Source: Certhia americana (taxonomy: Eukaryota > Chordata > Aves > Passeriformes > Certhiidae). Taken from it: a stretch of 64,000 nt of DNA. The translations under genes and the position numbers were made by a program. The notes beneath the pieces are model-generated. The model saw only the letters and a program-made list of their open reading frames with translations, was not told the origin of the DNA and did no database searches. Position 1 is the first letter of the stretch; each line of letters starts with the position of its first letter. Location: the NCBI GenBank assembly GCA_018697195.1, contig CM031857.1, positions 53,773,982-53,837,981 of the forward strand, given 5' to 3'. Below are positions 11,546 through 21,900 of this stretch, one piece after another.

Positions 11546-12134
11546 CAGGAAGTTTCGACTGCAACTGCTGATAAAACCGACGTTGCAGAAGATTGAACAA
11601 GAATTCAACGTCCGCCTTCTGGTGGAAGACGAACGTGAATTGGAAGAACACGTCATTCCGTCTCTTCAGAGAAATTTTCTTCGCTATTGTCCAACTGCTT
11701 GCTTATCCTGCTATTCTTATCAGCACCAAGCTTGGGTAAAAATTTATTGTGGGGGATGTCAACAACAGTGGTGGATTTATCAAAGACACTTAAGTAGAGG
11801 CCTTTGGTGTGGTGATTGTGAATTTAATTGGCGTAGGGAAACACCCTGGCAAGCCTTATGGAATCATACAGGCGATTCCTTTCCAAATAGCCTTTTTAGA
11901 ATAGAAAATTGAGAAGATTTACGACAGAGGTATTTAAAGTGGAGACTACGTCTCATAGTGAAAAAGGTACTAGCAGACAAACGTTCTGCCATCCTCAGCA
12001 GTAGCTGTCAGACACACATTAAGGTACCAGTGCAGTGGCAAGTTAGCCCTCAGCAGTGGCATGATGTATGTTGCAGGTTTTCTAAACCTAATCTCCGTCG
12101 TAGGAGCCGCCGGTCTGGGACACTCCAAAATTAG
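11546..12134 (+). CDS. unrecognised Cys-rich, Arg-rich retroviral ORF overlapping env
   Basis: The same frame as the protease fragment continues to a TGA at 11,910-11,912, and beyond it to a TAG at 12,132-12,134, with only that one internal stop in roughly 195 codons. Visible features: an acidic stretch (EDERELEE); three CxxC pairs in about 50 residues (CLSC, CGGC, CGDC) among many aromatic residues, like a zinc-binding fold; after the stop a basic segment and RRRSRR at 12,096-12,113, overlapping the start of env in another frame. It does not look like reverse transcriptase or integrase, though a highly diverged pol tail cannot be excluded. Position, zinc-like pairs and arginine patch recall regulatory proteins of complex retroviruses, but that is inference; I cannot name it. 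Its true start is lost at the deletion junction. Confidence 0.5.
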
Positions 12135-13361
12135 TGACATTAGTCCGCGACAAAATCTTTGGGTAACATGGGCCAATAAAACAAATACTACTTCCTTTTG
12201 TTTGGCACTAGTTGGAATACCAGATTTTAATGAGGCCAATTTTCTAGATATGACTACAAATCGTTGCAATCACTTAAATGACGATGCTAGCGCTTGTACC
12301 ACTAAATTATTAGCCGGACTGAATGTTACCCTGCCATGGGATCCGCAAGAAATAGGTTTACTGGGTAGCAGACGGCTAAATAGCACAATAAATTAGACAG
12401 GATGTGTTGAATTGGGATATCATCAATACAATTTAAATAACACTATGAATTGGCTAACTCCTAAAAGTTATCCTTTTTGGAACAAGACTTTTATGTGTGG
12501 CCAAGATAAAACAAAAGGATGGGGAAGAACACTCGCATTTGGACAAACAATAGTGCAAAAGCACTTCCGTCCAACACTTATTTGATTTGTGGCGATCACC
12601 CCTGGCAAGGAGTTCCCCGACACGCTTATGGTGGACCTTGCTATATAGGAAAGCTTACGTTTTTTATGCCTGATACTTTTGATGTTAAGAACAAATTGTT
12701 TTCAAAAAGGCACCGGCGTGAAGTTAGTTCGTTGCCCCAAAACTGTAATGATCAAGTAGAACTCTGGGGGCCTACTGCCAGGGTTTTCGCATCATTAGTC
12801 CCAGGTGTTGGTACTGCTCATGCTCTTACAACGCTTAGTCGATTAGCCTGTTGGATGGTAAAGCAATCTAATGTGACCACAAAGATCTTACCTGAACTTT
12901 CCCAAGATATGGATAGCTTACGGCACAGTATTCTACAAAACAGAGCAGCAATTGATTTTTTGCTTCTTGCCCAAGGCCATGGATGTGATGAAATGGAAGG
13001 AATGTGCTGTTTTAATCTGTTTTCAAACTCAGAATCTATCCATAAGCAACTCCAATGGCTTAAAGATCACACCAAAAGCATTCAAGTAACATCTAACCCA
13101 TTAGATAGTTGGTTGACCTCACTTGGGTTAGGCCCGTGGATAAGGACAATAATAATGTATTGTATTGGCATTGGTGTAGTTGTTATATTAGCATTGCTGA
13201 TATTACCTTGTTTGTGTACTTGTGTGCAAAATAGCATCGCTAAGATGGCGCAACAGACTCATGTAACCATGTTAGCACAAAAGGAAACCGGGGGAAATGT
13301 GGAGAGTTTGTTAGAGGAATGGCTGTGCAGCAAGGGACATGATATGGTTAACAATAGATAA
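12061..13361 (+). pseudogene. alpharetrovirus-like envelope gene with one stop and one frameshift
   Basis: Env makes the surface (SU) and transmembrane (TM) subunits. The SU frame opens at 12,061 with a hydrophobic leader and NLWVTWANKT, hits a TAG at 12,394-12,396, continues in the same frame, then shifts to frame 3 between about 12,520 and 12,560. From there an uninterrupted frame (12,519-13,361 counting from its first ATG) carries a Cys-containing SU tail, an R-H-R-R furin-type site (residues 64-67), LWGPTARVFAS, an immunosuppressive-type segment (LQNRAAIDFLL, residues 139-149), CX6CC at residues 156-164, a membrane span at about 208-236 and a short tail. The TM half is intact and strongly alpharetrovirus-like; SU looks short for that family. 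The end of env overlaps the 3' LTR start by about 60 bases. Confidence 0.9.
13279..13297 (+). other. polypurine tract
   Basis: A purine-rich run, broken only by two C, directly precedes the TG of the 3' LTR. This is the primer site for plus-strand synthesis and independently confirms the LTR start at 13,298. Confidence 0.8.
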
Positions 13362-13366
13362 AATAA

Positions 13367-13480
13367 TGACCAGAAGCTACGTGACTTCCAGTAAGGACAC
13401 TTTGCCCTTGAGCACAGCTGTTCTGACCAGAAGCTACGTAACTTACAGTAAGGACACATTGCCCTTGAGCACAGCTGTTA
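13367..13480 (+). repeat. 57-bp tandem duplication in U3
   Basis: Two adjacent copies, 13,367-13,423 and 13,424-13,480, differ at only a few positions. Each holds GAAGCTACGT, CAGTAAGGACAC and TTGAGCACAGCTG (an E-box-like CAGCTG). Direct repeats at this place in U3 usually act as enhancers in retroviruses. Confidence 0.92.
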
Positions 13481-13676
13481 CACAAAAATAGGATGTTGGG
13501 AATACAAAAAACAGGATGGTGAAAATACAAGATTTACTGAAAAAGTATATACAAATAAGGAAGCAGCTGTAATCGCAAGGCTAAACATGAAGAACAAAAA
13601 TAGAAGGGATTGACCTTCATCAACTAAGCAATAACGAGCTTCGCTTTTGCAATATGTATGAGCTAATTAACGCCTG

Positions 13677-13684
13677 TATAAATA
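13677..13684 (+). promoter_or_regulatory. TATA box of the 3' LTR
   Basis: TATAAATA lies 23 bases before the AATAAA signal and 85 bases from the LTR end. Confidence 0.8.
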
Positions 13685-13699
13685 TGTGTACCCATGTTC

Positions 13700-13705
13700 A
13701 ATAAA
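13700..13705 (+). terminator. poly(A) signal of the 3' LTR
   Basis: AATAAA in the expected R region, shortly after the TATA box. Confidence 0.8.
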
Positions 13706-13762
13706 CCGAGACTTGATGATCATGATAGCTTGATTCTTATCTCCCGCGGCTTATCTCCAACA

Positions 13763-13768
13763 AGCTGG
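13763..13768 (+). repeat. target-site duplication, right copy (AGCTGG)
   Basis: Exact repeat of 11,231-11,236 directly after the terminal CA of the 3' LTR. Matching duplications show that the two ends belong to one insertion even though the interior was deleted. Confidence 0.9.
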
Positions 13769-14164
13769 GATGCTCTCAGTGTTACTCCTTGAGGCTGAGA
13801 GACCCCTGATCAACTGCAGGTCTCTGGTAAGTGACCATTGTCACACACAGCCTTGTACTACAGTGCCACTAGACTTTGTATTGGTAACTTTAAATCCTTA
13901 TCATATCGTCTGCAGTAACAGAGTAAAACTTTGCTATCAAACTATGTTAATTTTACAACACTTTTAATAAAACCACTTTTTGAAACCTTTGGTAGTGGTT
14001 CTTCAAGCATCTAAATTGCTCATCTGCGACACCTCCTTGCTTGCCCAAGGCTCCAACACATTCAAAAGCCACACACCTGCACACCCATCCCTTGCTCCAT
14101 TTCAGAGCCACCTCCTGCATCTGCAGTCTGTGTCTCCTAATGCAGATTGTTTCTCTCTTACTGG
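13769..14164. other. no gene recognised
   Basis: Host sequence between the retrovirus and the LTR-like element. An AATAAA near 13,966 and short open frames are present, but nothing supports a gene. Confidence 0.6.
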
Positions 14165-14616
14165 TGCCTTAAGTTTTAACTTTTATATTTTTCAGATTCT
14201 GTGCTGTTTTGGTTGTAGTTCTGGGTTTCATATTAAGTGCTACTAAGCTCTCTTCACAGAGTAGGTAGACAAAAACAATTCCTTTTCTAGCTTGGGACCA
14301 AGGACAACAGATACAAATTTCAAGTCCAACAACAAAAACAACGGTGAAGTGAGAAGGAAGAAACAAGGAGAAGGGAACTTCATAACCTGAAGCTATCATT
14401 GGACAATTGACTCCAATATGCAAATGGACCAGAACTTATAAAAGTGTGAGACCTCGTGATCAGTCATCCATTTTGTGACCATTTTGGGGTGCATCTTGGG
14501 CATAGCCCAGCCGGGCTCTTGTGCTGCCCATGTGTACCATTGATGCCTTTTAATAAATACCTACTTTATCCTTTTGCTCTGTCTAGTTTCTGTGCCAGGT
14601 CAGCCTCCAGAAGGCA
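14165..14616 (+). mobile_element. probable solo LTR, ends uncertain
   Basis: TGCCTT at 14,165 and AAGGCA at 14,611-14,616 could be the terminal inverted repeat. Between them are an octamer ATGCAAAT (14,419-14,426), TATAAAAG at 14,437-14,444 and AATAAA at 14,552-14,557 followed by a T-rich U5-like stretch, spaced as in an LTR. No target duplication is seen for these ends, so the boundaries may be wrong. Confidence 0.5.
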
Positions 14617-15347
14617 TCATTACCACCAAATCATGTGGTAAGGAATTCTGTGGCCCACCTGTCATATTCACAATATGGCACTAAAGTGAGGTACACTGGA
14701 TTTCTCAAGGATTTCTCTGTGTGTCACAAATGTGGAGAGGGGTACAATCCAACAAAACCCAGTCATTTCTCTCCTGCTGCAGTAGGACTTGTCCAGCTCA
14801 AACTGGACAAGTGTTTGTAGCACAAACACAGCTCTGCAGAACTGTTCTGTTCAATTCTGTCTCTGTTCAGGGCTATCTGCATCCAACAGGCTGACGTGTA
14901 TTTTAACAATTCCTAGCGTCCAGACAGGCAGTCCTGCATTCATAATGAGTCCCAGAAACCTGAGCTTTGCTAACTCAGCACTGTGGAGGGGCACAGAAAG
15001 CACCAAGGAACTGTTGCTCTCATCAGTCATGTCTCTGCTGCAGATGGCATGGAGCAGGAATTCTTCCAGTGCACTATAAACTTTGCTCGTGGATTAGAAG
15101 CAGGGAGCAGGAAGACCAGGAGAACAGAAATTATCTAGGAAAGGTTTGATGCCTGTTCTTAGGACAAACAGTTCTAATCCTGTAAATTACAAAAGTGACA
15201 TTTAAATGTAAATTTAAAAAATCATCAGGTGAAAGGCATTTTAGTTGCAATTAGCACCATGGACTTGAGGGCTGTTCACTGAGTAGTCATCCTTTCCAGC
15301 ATATAAATCCCCAGGTACAAGATGTGTTGACAGTAGGAAAGGTTTGC
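14617..15347 (-). other. SETDB2: presumed SETDB2 3' untranslated region
   Basis: The sequence directly after the SETDB2 stop on its strand. I see no canonical AATAAA on the minus strand here; the nearest variant is ATTAAA at 14,549-14,554, inside the LTR-like element, so the transcript may end in retroviral sequence or the signal may be non-standard. No other coding potential was found. Confidence 0.4.
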
Positions 15348-15465
15348 CTATAAGGTTTTTTTCCTGCACTTCTGAACTCCACAGTGACAGGAAATCTCTG
15401 TCTCTGGCATGCTTCCAGCTTCATAACCATAATCCCACGTGAGCTCAGTTCCAGCTTTCACATGT
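15348..15465 (-). CDS. SETDB2: SETDB2 coding segment 13 (SET end, post-SET, stop)
   Basis: Encodes [20 protein letters not shown] then [18 protein letters not shown] and TAG. It contains the catalytic tyrosine-bearing ELTWDYGY and the post-SET zinc cysteines. Acceptor CTTAG. Confidence 0.96.
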
Positions 15466-15912
15466 CTAAGAAATAAAACGCTCAGTCAATTTGCTTGAAC
15501 TAAGTGAAACAGTACTGTGCTAACAATTTGCCACCAACAACACACATGCAAACTCAAAAATTGTAGGGGGCAGGGAGCATCACACTGGCAGCTTGTTGGG
15601 ACAGAAACAAGGGACACAATGAGTCACTGGCACACTTGTGCTGCTTTGCTTATGGAAATTGCTATGGAGATTGCAAATAGGCTTGGAGTCTAAACCAAGT
15701 GCTCCAACGTAGAGGGAAATTCTGGGAAACAAAAATCAAACAAACAAAAAAACACCACCAAAACCAAAGCCAACCACCCACCCACCCAACCAACAAAAAA
15801 AAAAACAAACAANNNNNNNNNNNNNNNNNNNNNNNNNNNNNNNNNNNNNNNNNNNNNNNNNNNNNNNNNNNNNNNNNNNNNNNNNNNNNNNNNNNNNNNN
15901 NNNNNNNNNNNN

Positions 15913-15946
<34 letters not shown>

Positions 15947-18900
15947 AACAAAAAAACCCAAAAAAACCCAAAAAAACCAAAAAAACCCAAACCACCAAAA
16001 AAAAAAAAAATCAAAAAAACCCCACCCACAAAAGAAAAAAAGAAACAAAACCAACAAAACAAAACAAAACAAAACAAAAACGGAAAACCACATAAGTGAT
16101 ACATCTAGAAAAATAACACAGTTTTGTTATTTTTCTTATGTACAGTGCAGTACATCACTGAAGTTTGAACAGATCTCTAGATATGTTGTTGAAGACTGTC
16201 ATCTTTGGTCTGACAGGCTACCTTTTAACACAATTCCACTATGCACACAAAGCCCAAAACTTTGAATTAAACACATGCTCCTCATGAACCAGCTACTCTG
16301 GTAGTACAGTAGAAGAAATGTCTAAGATAGGAAATGCATTGTTCAAAATGAATGCCAAACTAAGTATCTGAGACTGTGATGCTGGGGGACAACTGATGGA
16401 AAATGTAACAAAATATTAATATTGTGATGAAGAGTTATTCTCTGATGTTTCTCACTGGATATGGTATAGGGGACATCCAGCGAATTCACAGGCAGCTGAC
16501 TGACAACAGACAATGAGGACTTTGCATAGAGCACATAACTACAGCCGGGGACTTCCTGTCTGGAGGTGGTCAATCTTGGCTTTCTGAATCACCATGCTGA
16601 GTTAAACCTATTTCTCCCCTGAAGAAGATGATCACTGAAGTGGACACATCAAAATGAACCTTTCCTACTTTACATTTCAGTGCAAAACTGAAGCAAAACT
16701 CATTAGTGATAACCAATGAGCTGTATTTCTTCTGTCTTCAGTGCACAATAAAAAGTCACTTATAAGAAGGTATTTTTGTGATTTTATAATCAAAGCATCT
16801 GCCCCACCCCTCAGTGTAATTATGCCCTAATAATTAATAACTTTTTTTTTCCTCTTAGTGCCTTGAATGAACAACATTAAACTTTCAGAAATTCACCTGT
16901 TTGTGAAGAATGCCACCCATGGAAAACTTCTGTTGTGAGTTTCTACAAACACACTTTGTGCAAAGAGATTTGGACAGCAGCTGTGCTGTAAAACAAAAAA
17001 TCTGAATAAGAAACAGTCCAACACCACATCTTTGGCTGAAAAAACTATTTTGTGTCAGATATCTGTCACCAGTACAGGTAGTTTCTTCCTTCCCTTCCCC
17101 AGCCCCCAGGGAAGGATTATCACTCAATGCCATTGCCAGGGCAGCAGTGCTAGGGAGCAAGCAATGGATTACATAACTGTGTGTTGGCCAAGTATAGGAT
17201 GTGAAAAGTGAGCAGGAGCATGTAGGAAATGTATATGCTCAGGGGAGCAGAAGGAAGGTTTCTGCAATGCACTACTATTATTAACACCATATTACCTCTG
17301 CAAGGAAGAACAGCTTAAACATATGCAAGGACTTTGCTGAAAGATGTATTTGTGCCAATGAAGAGAAATAAACTATTTGTAGAGTACCTGCAGAAGTGTC
17401 TATGAACCATTTGTCTTAGCAAATGGTATTTGGCAATTGATTGCTATTTACTTCTTGGCAAGTCAAAACTGAGAGAGTTAGCAAACATGTACACAGTATG
17501 ACACAACACTTTCTGAATCTATGACTGAACAGTAGGAAAGTTTTGTACAACATAACACGTCCTAAACCAGCACAAACTAGAATTTACAATGGCTGGGGAA
17601 CAAAGTAAAAAAAGCTGGGAGAAGGCATGTGGCTCAACAAAATGTGGTATTTGCTCTCTGAACCTCTAAAAAAGGCCATCACGAAAATGGTATCATTCAT
17701 TACTGGGGAATATGTCTCTCAGGAACCCAGTGGTGCCAAAAACTGCAGGTGGTACATAGCATTATCAGCTTATGGAGGCATGAACAGCCGGTGTGACCCA
17801 ACCTACTGTCCTGTCACCTGCAATGGCGGGGAGCACCACATGTGCCTCTCTTCTAATGTGCCTACCACCCGTATTGTTTATGTGCAAAAACTTTCTAATC
17901 TGAGCTTAAATAAGTAAATTAAGTATTTACAGAGACAACAAAGAGAACCCACAAAACTTAGTACTTACATTTAAAAAACGACCCACATTTCCTTCTTTTG
18001 TGGCATCCAGTACATACATATTTTCTTCATTAGCATTCTTGGGGAGCATCCCATCACCATCAGACTCCTTACAAAGTGCATCTTGTTTTGGCCGCCTGCT
18101 ATTTTCTTTGCAGTCAGCTTTTAGGGGTGCATTGTTGGATGGCCTCGCAACACATGTGTCATCCAACACACTAGACTTGCCACCACCAACACTCTGCAGT
18201 GACAGACCCTTTATTTTGCATCCTGCACTCTCTACACCAGCAGAGTCAGTCTGTCCAATTTCCATCAGGTGTTCTTCCTTCTGCTGCTGGGTGGATTCTG
18301 TCAATGGACATGTATGTTATTTCTCAACACCAGTTTAAGGCCAAAGCCTTTCCCTTGTTTGGCCCTGAACTCTTACCCACCCACTTTTCCCACATCCTCC
18401 ACATCCTCTAAGCAGCTTCCTTCTATCTACAAGTCTGTAACATAACTTTTCCATGTCTCTCATCAATACTCCCACAAATGACTGTTTCCTGTTGTGATGC
18501 CTAAAGCACTTGCTCAAGGTGCCTCTGAGTGACATAGTGTCTCACTCTTCTCAAATCCCATTCCAGATTTATTTCTCCCACATAGCACTTTTTATCATTC
18601 TCCATCTTAATTCCCAAGAGAATCACAAACTGTAATTAAGACAGAAGCAAGATGCATGTACAAATAGCATCAGTTTCACACTGCCTCTCCAGCTTGAGAT
18701 TCCCCCACCCCCTACATTATATCCTGCTGAATTTTTCTTGGCTGGAACAGGTACTGGGTGTGACACAGCAAGATCTGCAAGAGTGACTTTCCCACAATTG
18801 CTCAGTATTTGAGAAGCTACTGTCTGGACAGTTCAACATGTGTCAACATCTATGGACAACACTGTTCTACTCTAAGAACTGGCCTGCCTACACTGTCTAC

Positions 18901-21900
18901 ATTAAAGTGTATCACCTGATGGGACACAACCGTACAAAGCATGCAGTATGTAGAGCTCTGCAAACCTACTTTCTTTTCCTTTCTTTGTTCCACTGGTTTG
19001 TTTTGTTTTGCTTGAATGATGAATCTGAGAACTATCATCTTCATCTGAGCTGGCACTGTGCACCTGTGTATCAAACAAAAAGGCTGTGATGTGTTTTGTT
19101 ACTGCATGCAACTCTGGGCCAGGAGGGCACAGCAAGTGGCTTTTTGAGCTCCAAGGCTGAAGTTGCAAAGTTACTGTGATGCATAGCTGTGGCTGAATTT
19201 GAATAGTTAATACATTCACTGCAATGCAACATTTATCTTAATTTCAAATTATCCTTCATAATAACCAGGAAAGAGTCCCCCAGTCAATAAGACATGTAAA
19301 TAAGTGCTTAAGTCCCAATATTTCACCAGAATTGTAAGCTGCTGAACCAAATCCCAAATATGCTTTTTACAAAGTTTCAATGAAATGACAAGATGTGGCA
19401 GAATTTCTCCTCTCCCATCACAAAAAAGCAATTAGTTACAGGACCTCTAGAATGGACAGCACCGCAGAACTTTTGCATGACAATTCCACGTGCATTTCTA
19501 AAGGTCAATGAATAGGTTTACACAAGTTTTCCACCTCTGCACATGTTTGCAAGCAACACTTCACAGCTTCACACTCATGAAAGGTCAGTAGTCACATTCA
19601 GGTCAGTTCTCCCAAGTCTGTCACAGTATGAGAAAACTGCATAGACATCCTGAGACTCCCTTCTCTCCCTGCTCTGCCATTCTTTGGAGAGACATCACAA
19701 AAATATTATCACTCTGACTCTCTAACCCTGTACACAAGGGGTGCAGGGGGAGAACAATTACTTCAGGCTCTTGAGGAATGTAAGTGTAGAAGAGTGGAGA
19801 AGGGAAGGCCATAAGAGTAGATAGTGCTGGTCTGGGGGAACATGCTGAAGGACTGATAATGGAAAGGGGATGGGGTGCAGCTTCAGCATGACAGCCTAGC
19901 TCACAGTGTGACACAATCTCATGAAGAAAGGTCATTAGAATTATCTAAACACACAAGATGAAAATGTCAACATTAACATACATATTCAGCACAGTGAAAA
20001 ATTAATCTGTTGAAGCCACTGATTACCATTTTTAGCTGGTGATTGCGAAAAACAAGTGCTGTAGGTCCAGGCCTTCTCACAGTTGCATTACTTGAGTTCT
20101 TTAGATGAACCCTGTCCAGAAAGGCCAAAAGGAAATGATAAAAGACAAACAGACCCATAAGTAACTCTCACAATACACATTTCTCTAACAGTCTCTAATT
20201 CCAGCTCTAGAAGGAACTACAGAGCAGAGCCTCCAGTCTGGCCTCACCCCATGTTCTGTATTTTAAGAATTGAGAACCTAGGCTAGGTTTCTTACAAATA
20301 CTCCATAGTATTTGTAAGAAAGCAGTTGCTCAAACTTTTTTGAGAGATCAGTAGCTGCTTTTAGATCCTTTTCCAGTTGTCTTGCTGAGAACCAAATTGT
20401 CTGTTGCTTTACTAATATTATATCAGATTATCCCAAAATGGAGCACCTACAGAGTTTTGCCTTTTCCTGCTACTACTTTCAACAATTTTAACAGTACAGC
20501 TTTCAACTAGGAAAACAAATTCACTGCAAAAGTGAGGTGTTGTCTGACTCTTAACAGGAAAGGTTAAGGTTTCTGCCTGGAAAGGTTATGTTACAAATAA
20601 CAAAAGGTTTAGAGACTGGGAGCAAAGGGCAGAACAGCTGGAGGCTGATGTATTATCAAACCCTTCAGTGTCATCAAGTATCTTTAACAAGTTATTTCAA
20701 TCATATTTTATTAATTCTTTCAATTTAGCATTACCATTAATGCACTGAGCAGATCAAGTACACCCAAGAGAAGAATTGAATTTCTAGAAAATGCCAAGTA
20801 GTAGACATAAGTAAAATTAATATTGAGGGAAAACTTTGTCCCACTAGAAGAAATAATTGGGAATTTAAAAAGAAGTTCAGAAAGAAAAATACTACCACCA
20901 TCATATGAGGACATGCTCTAAATTATACAGCAGAATTTCTAGATTAGCAAGAATATTAGTTTTGTTATGCTTAAGCTTACTTTGATAAACTTACAGGGTT
21001 GATTTATTTTCATTGTCCACAGTCTGAGACAAAGATTCCTCAAGAATGAGATTCTCAAGAATGTCATTTTTCTCAGTCTGCACTAGTTCAATCACTGAGT
21101 CTGAACGATCAATGTCAAGTTTTCTTTTTTTGGAAGAAAAGTCATGGCCTCTGTCATTCACAGTACTTTTCTCCTTCAGCTCTTGCTCAGCATCTCCTAA
21201 TACTTCAGCTCTGCTCATTAATCTGCCTGAAAGAAAAAGAAAAGTTTTCTTGGTTTTTTTTAAATGCTTGTTTGCTGAGTGACACTATCACAGGTCAAAC
21301 TTACATTAACAAATACAAGAGCATTATTTGGGAAAGCAAAATATGAACGCTGTCTATAATTCTATTATGTCAATACAGGCTGAAGCACAAACTGAATTAG
21401 ACAAGGGCATGCAGTGATAAGACAAAGGACAATGGCTTTAAACTGAAAGAGAGCACATCTAGATTAGATATTAGTATGAACTTCACTGTGGAGATGGGAA
21501 GCACTGGCACAAGTTGCCCAGAGAAGCTGTGAAAGCCCCATCTCTGGAAGTCTTCAAGGTCATGCTAGGTGGGGCCCTGAGCCACCTGGTCTAGTGAATA
21601 GTGTCTCTGCCCACAGTGGGGATGCAACTAGATGTTTTTTAAGGTCCCTTCCAATCCAAATCACTCTATGATTTTACGATTTTTACTGAAGGCAAATTAA
21701 CCTTGGCATAGGATGCACAGATTTGTGAGGGGGAAAAAAAACCAGCAGTCTGAGATAGGTTTTGCTTTATATTGTTTTGTTTGTTTGTCACCATCTCGGA
21801 GCTCTTCAAAGTTCTTCTGTCCGTTTGATCATATTACAAGCTAAGATTACACTGACACACTTCTCTTCCAATCCTGTATTTCCCTGTTTGCAAAAAAAAT

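Larger units (their letters stand above)
11237..13762 (+). mobile_element. rearranged alpha/beta-type endogenous retrovirus (about 2.5 kb)
   Basis: A provirus bounded by TGTGGAGA at the left, TCTCCAACA at the right (imperfect inverted repeats) and 6-bp target duplications. Order: 41-bp stub of the 5' LTR, C-terminal dUTPase plus start of protease, an unfamiliar Cys/Arg-rich ORF, env, polypurine tract, complete 3' LTR. Leader, gag, most of pro and all of RT/IN are missing. Internal deletions therefore joined LTR to dUTPase at 11,277/11,278 and protease to the later ORF at about 11,545. The sequence is far cleaner than the class I element to the left. With the 5' promoter deleted it cannot transcribe itself in the normal way. 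It lies about 1.6 kb beyond the SETDB2 stop, in antisense orientation. Confidence 0.92.
13298..13762 (+). mobile_element. complete 3' LTR, 465 bp
   Basis: Begins TGTGGAGA, ends TCTCCAACA, and is followed by the AGCTGG duplication. U3 contains a 57-bp tandem duplication (13,367-13,480). TATA is at 13,677-13,684 and AATAAA at 13,700-13,705, so R is very short, followed by a short U5. The promoter elements look usable, and transcription from this LTR would run away from SETDB2's coding strand into 13.8 kb and beyond. Confidence 0.93.
15466..16896 (-). other. SETDB2 last intron
   Basis: Contains the assembly gap and its A-rich flanks (15,720-16,080). Outside these I see no repeat family or gene. 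Confidence 0.8.
18298..20994 (-). other. SETDB2 introns 8-10
   Basis: Unique-looking intronic sequence around coding segments 9 and 10. No mobile element or RNA gene recognised. Confidence 0.65.

Noticed and set aside
15913..16010. A6-8CCC units as interstitial telomere repeat
   Set aside because: The unit length varies and is not the vertebrate CCCTAA repeat; it is simple A/C low complexity.
15662..16265. Lysine-rich or phenylalanine-rich frames crossing the N gap
   Set aside because: They are products of A-rich low-complexity DNA and undefined bases.
17627..17917. 96-codon + strand frame with several cysteines
   Set aside because: It lies antisense within a SETDB2 intron, has no family resemblance, and shows no promoter or splice support.
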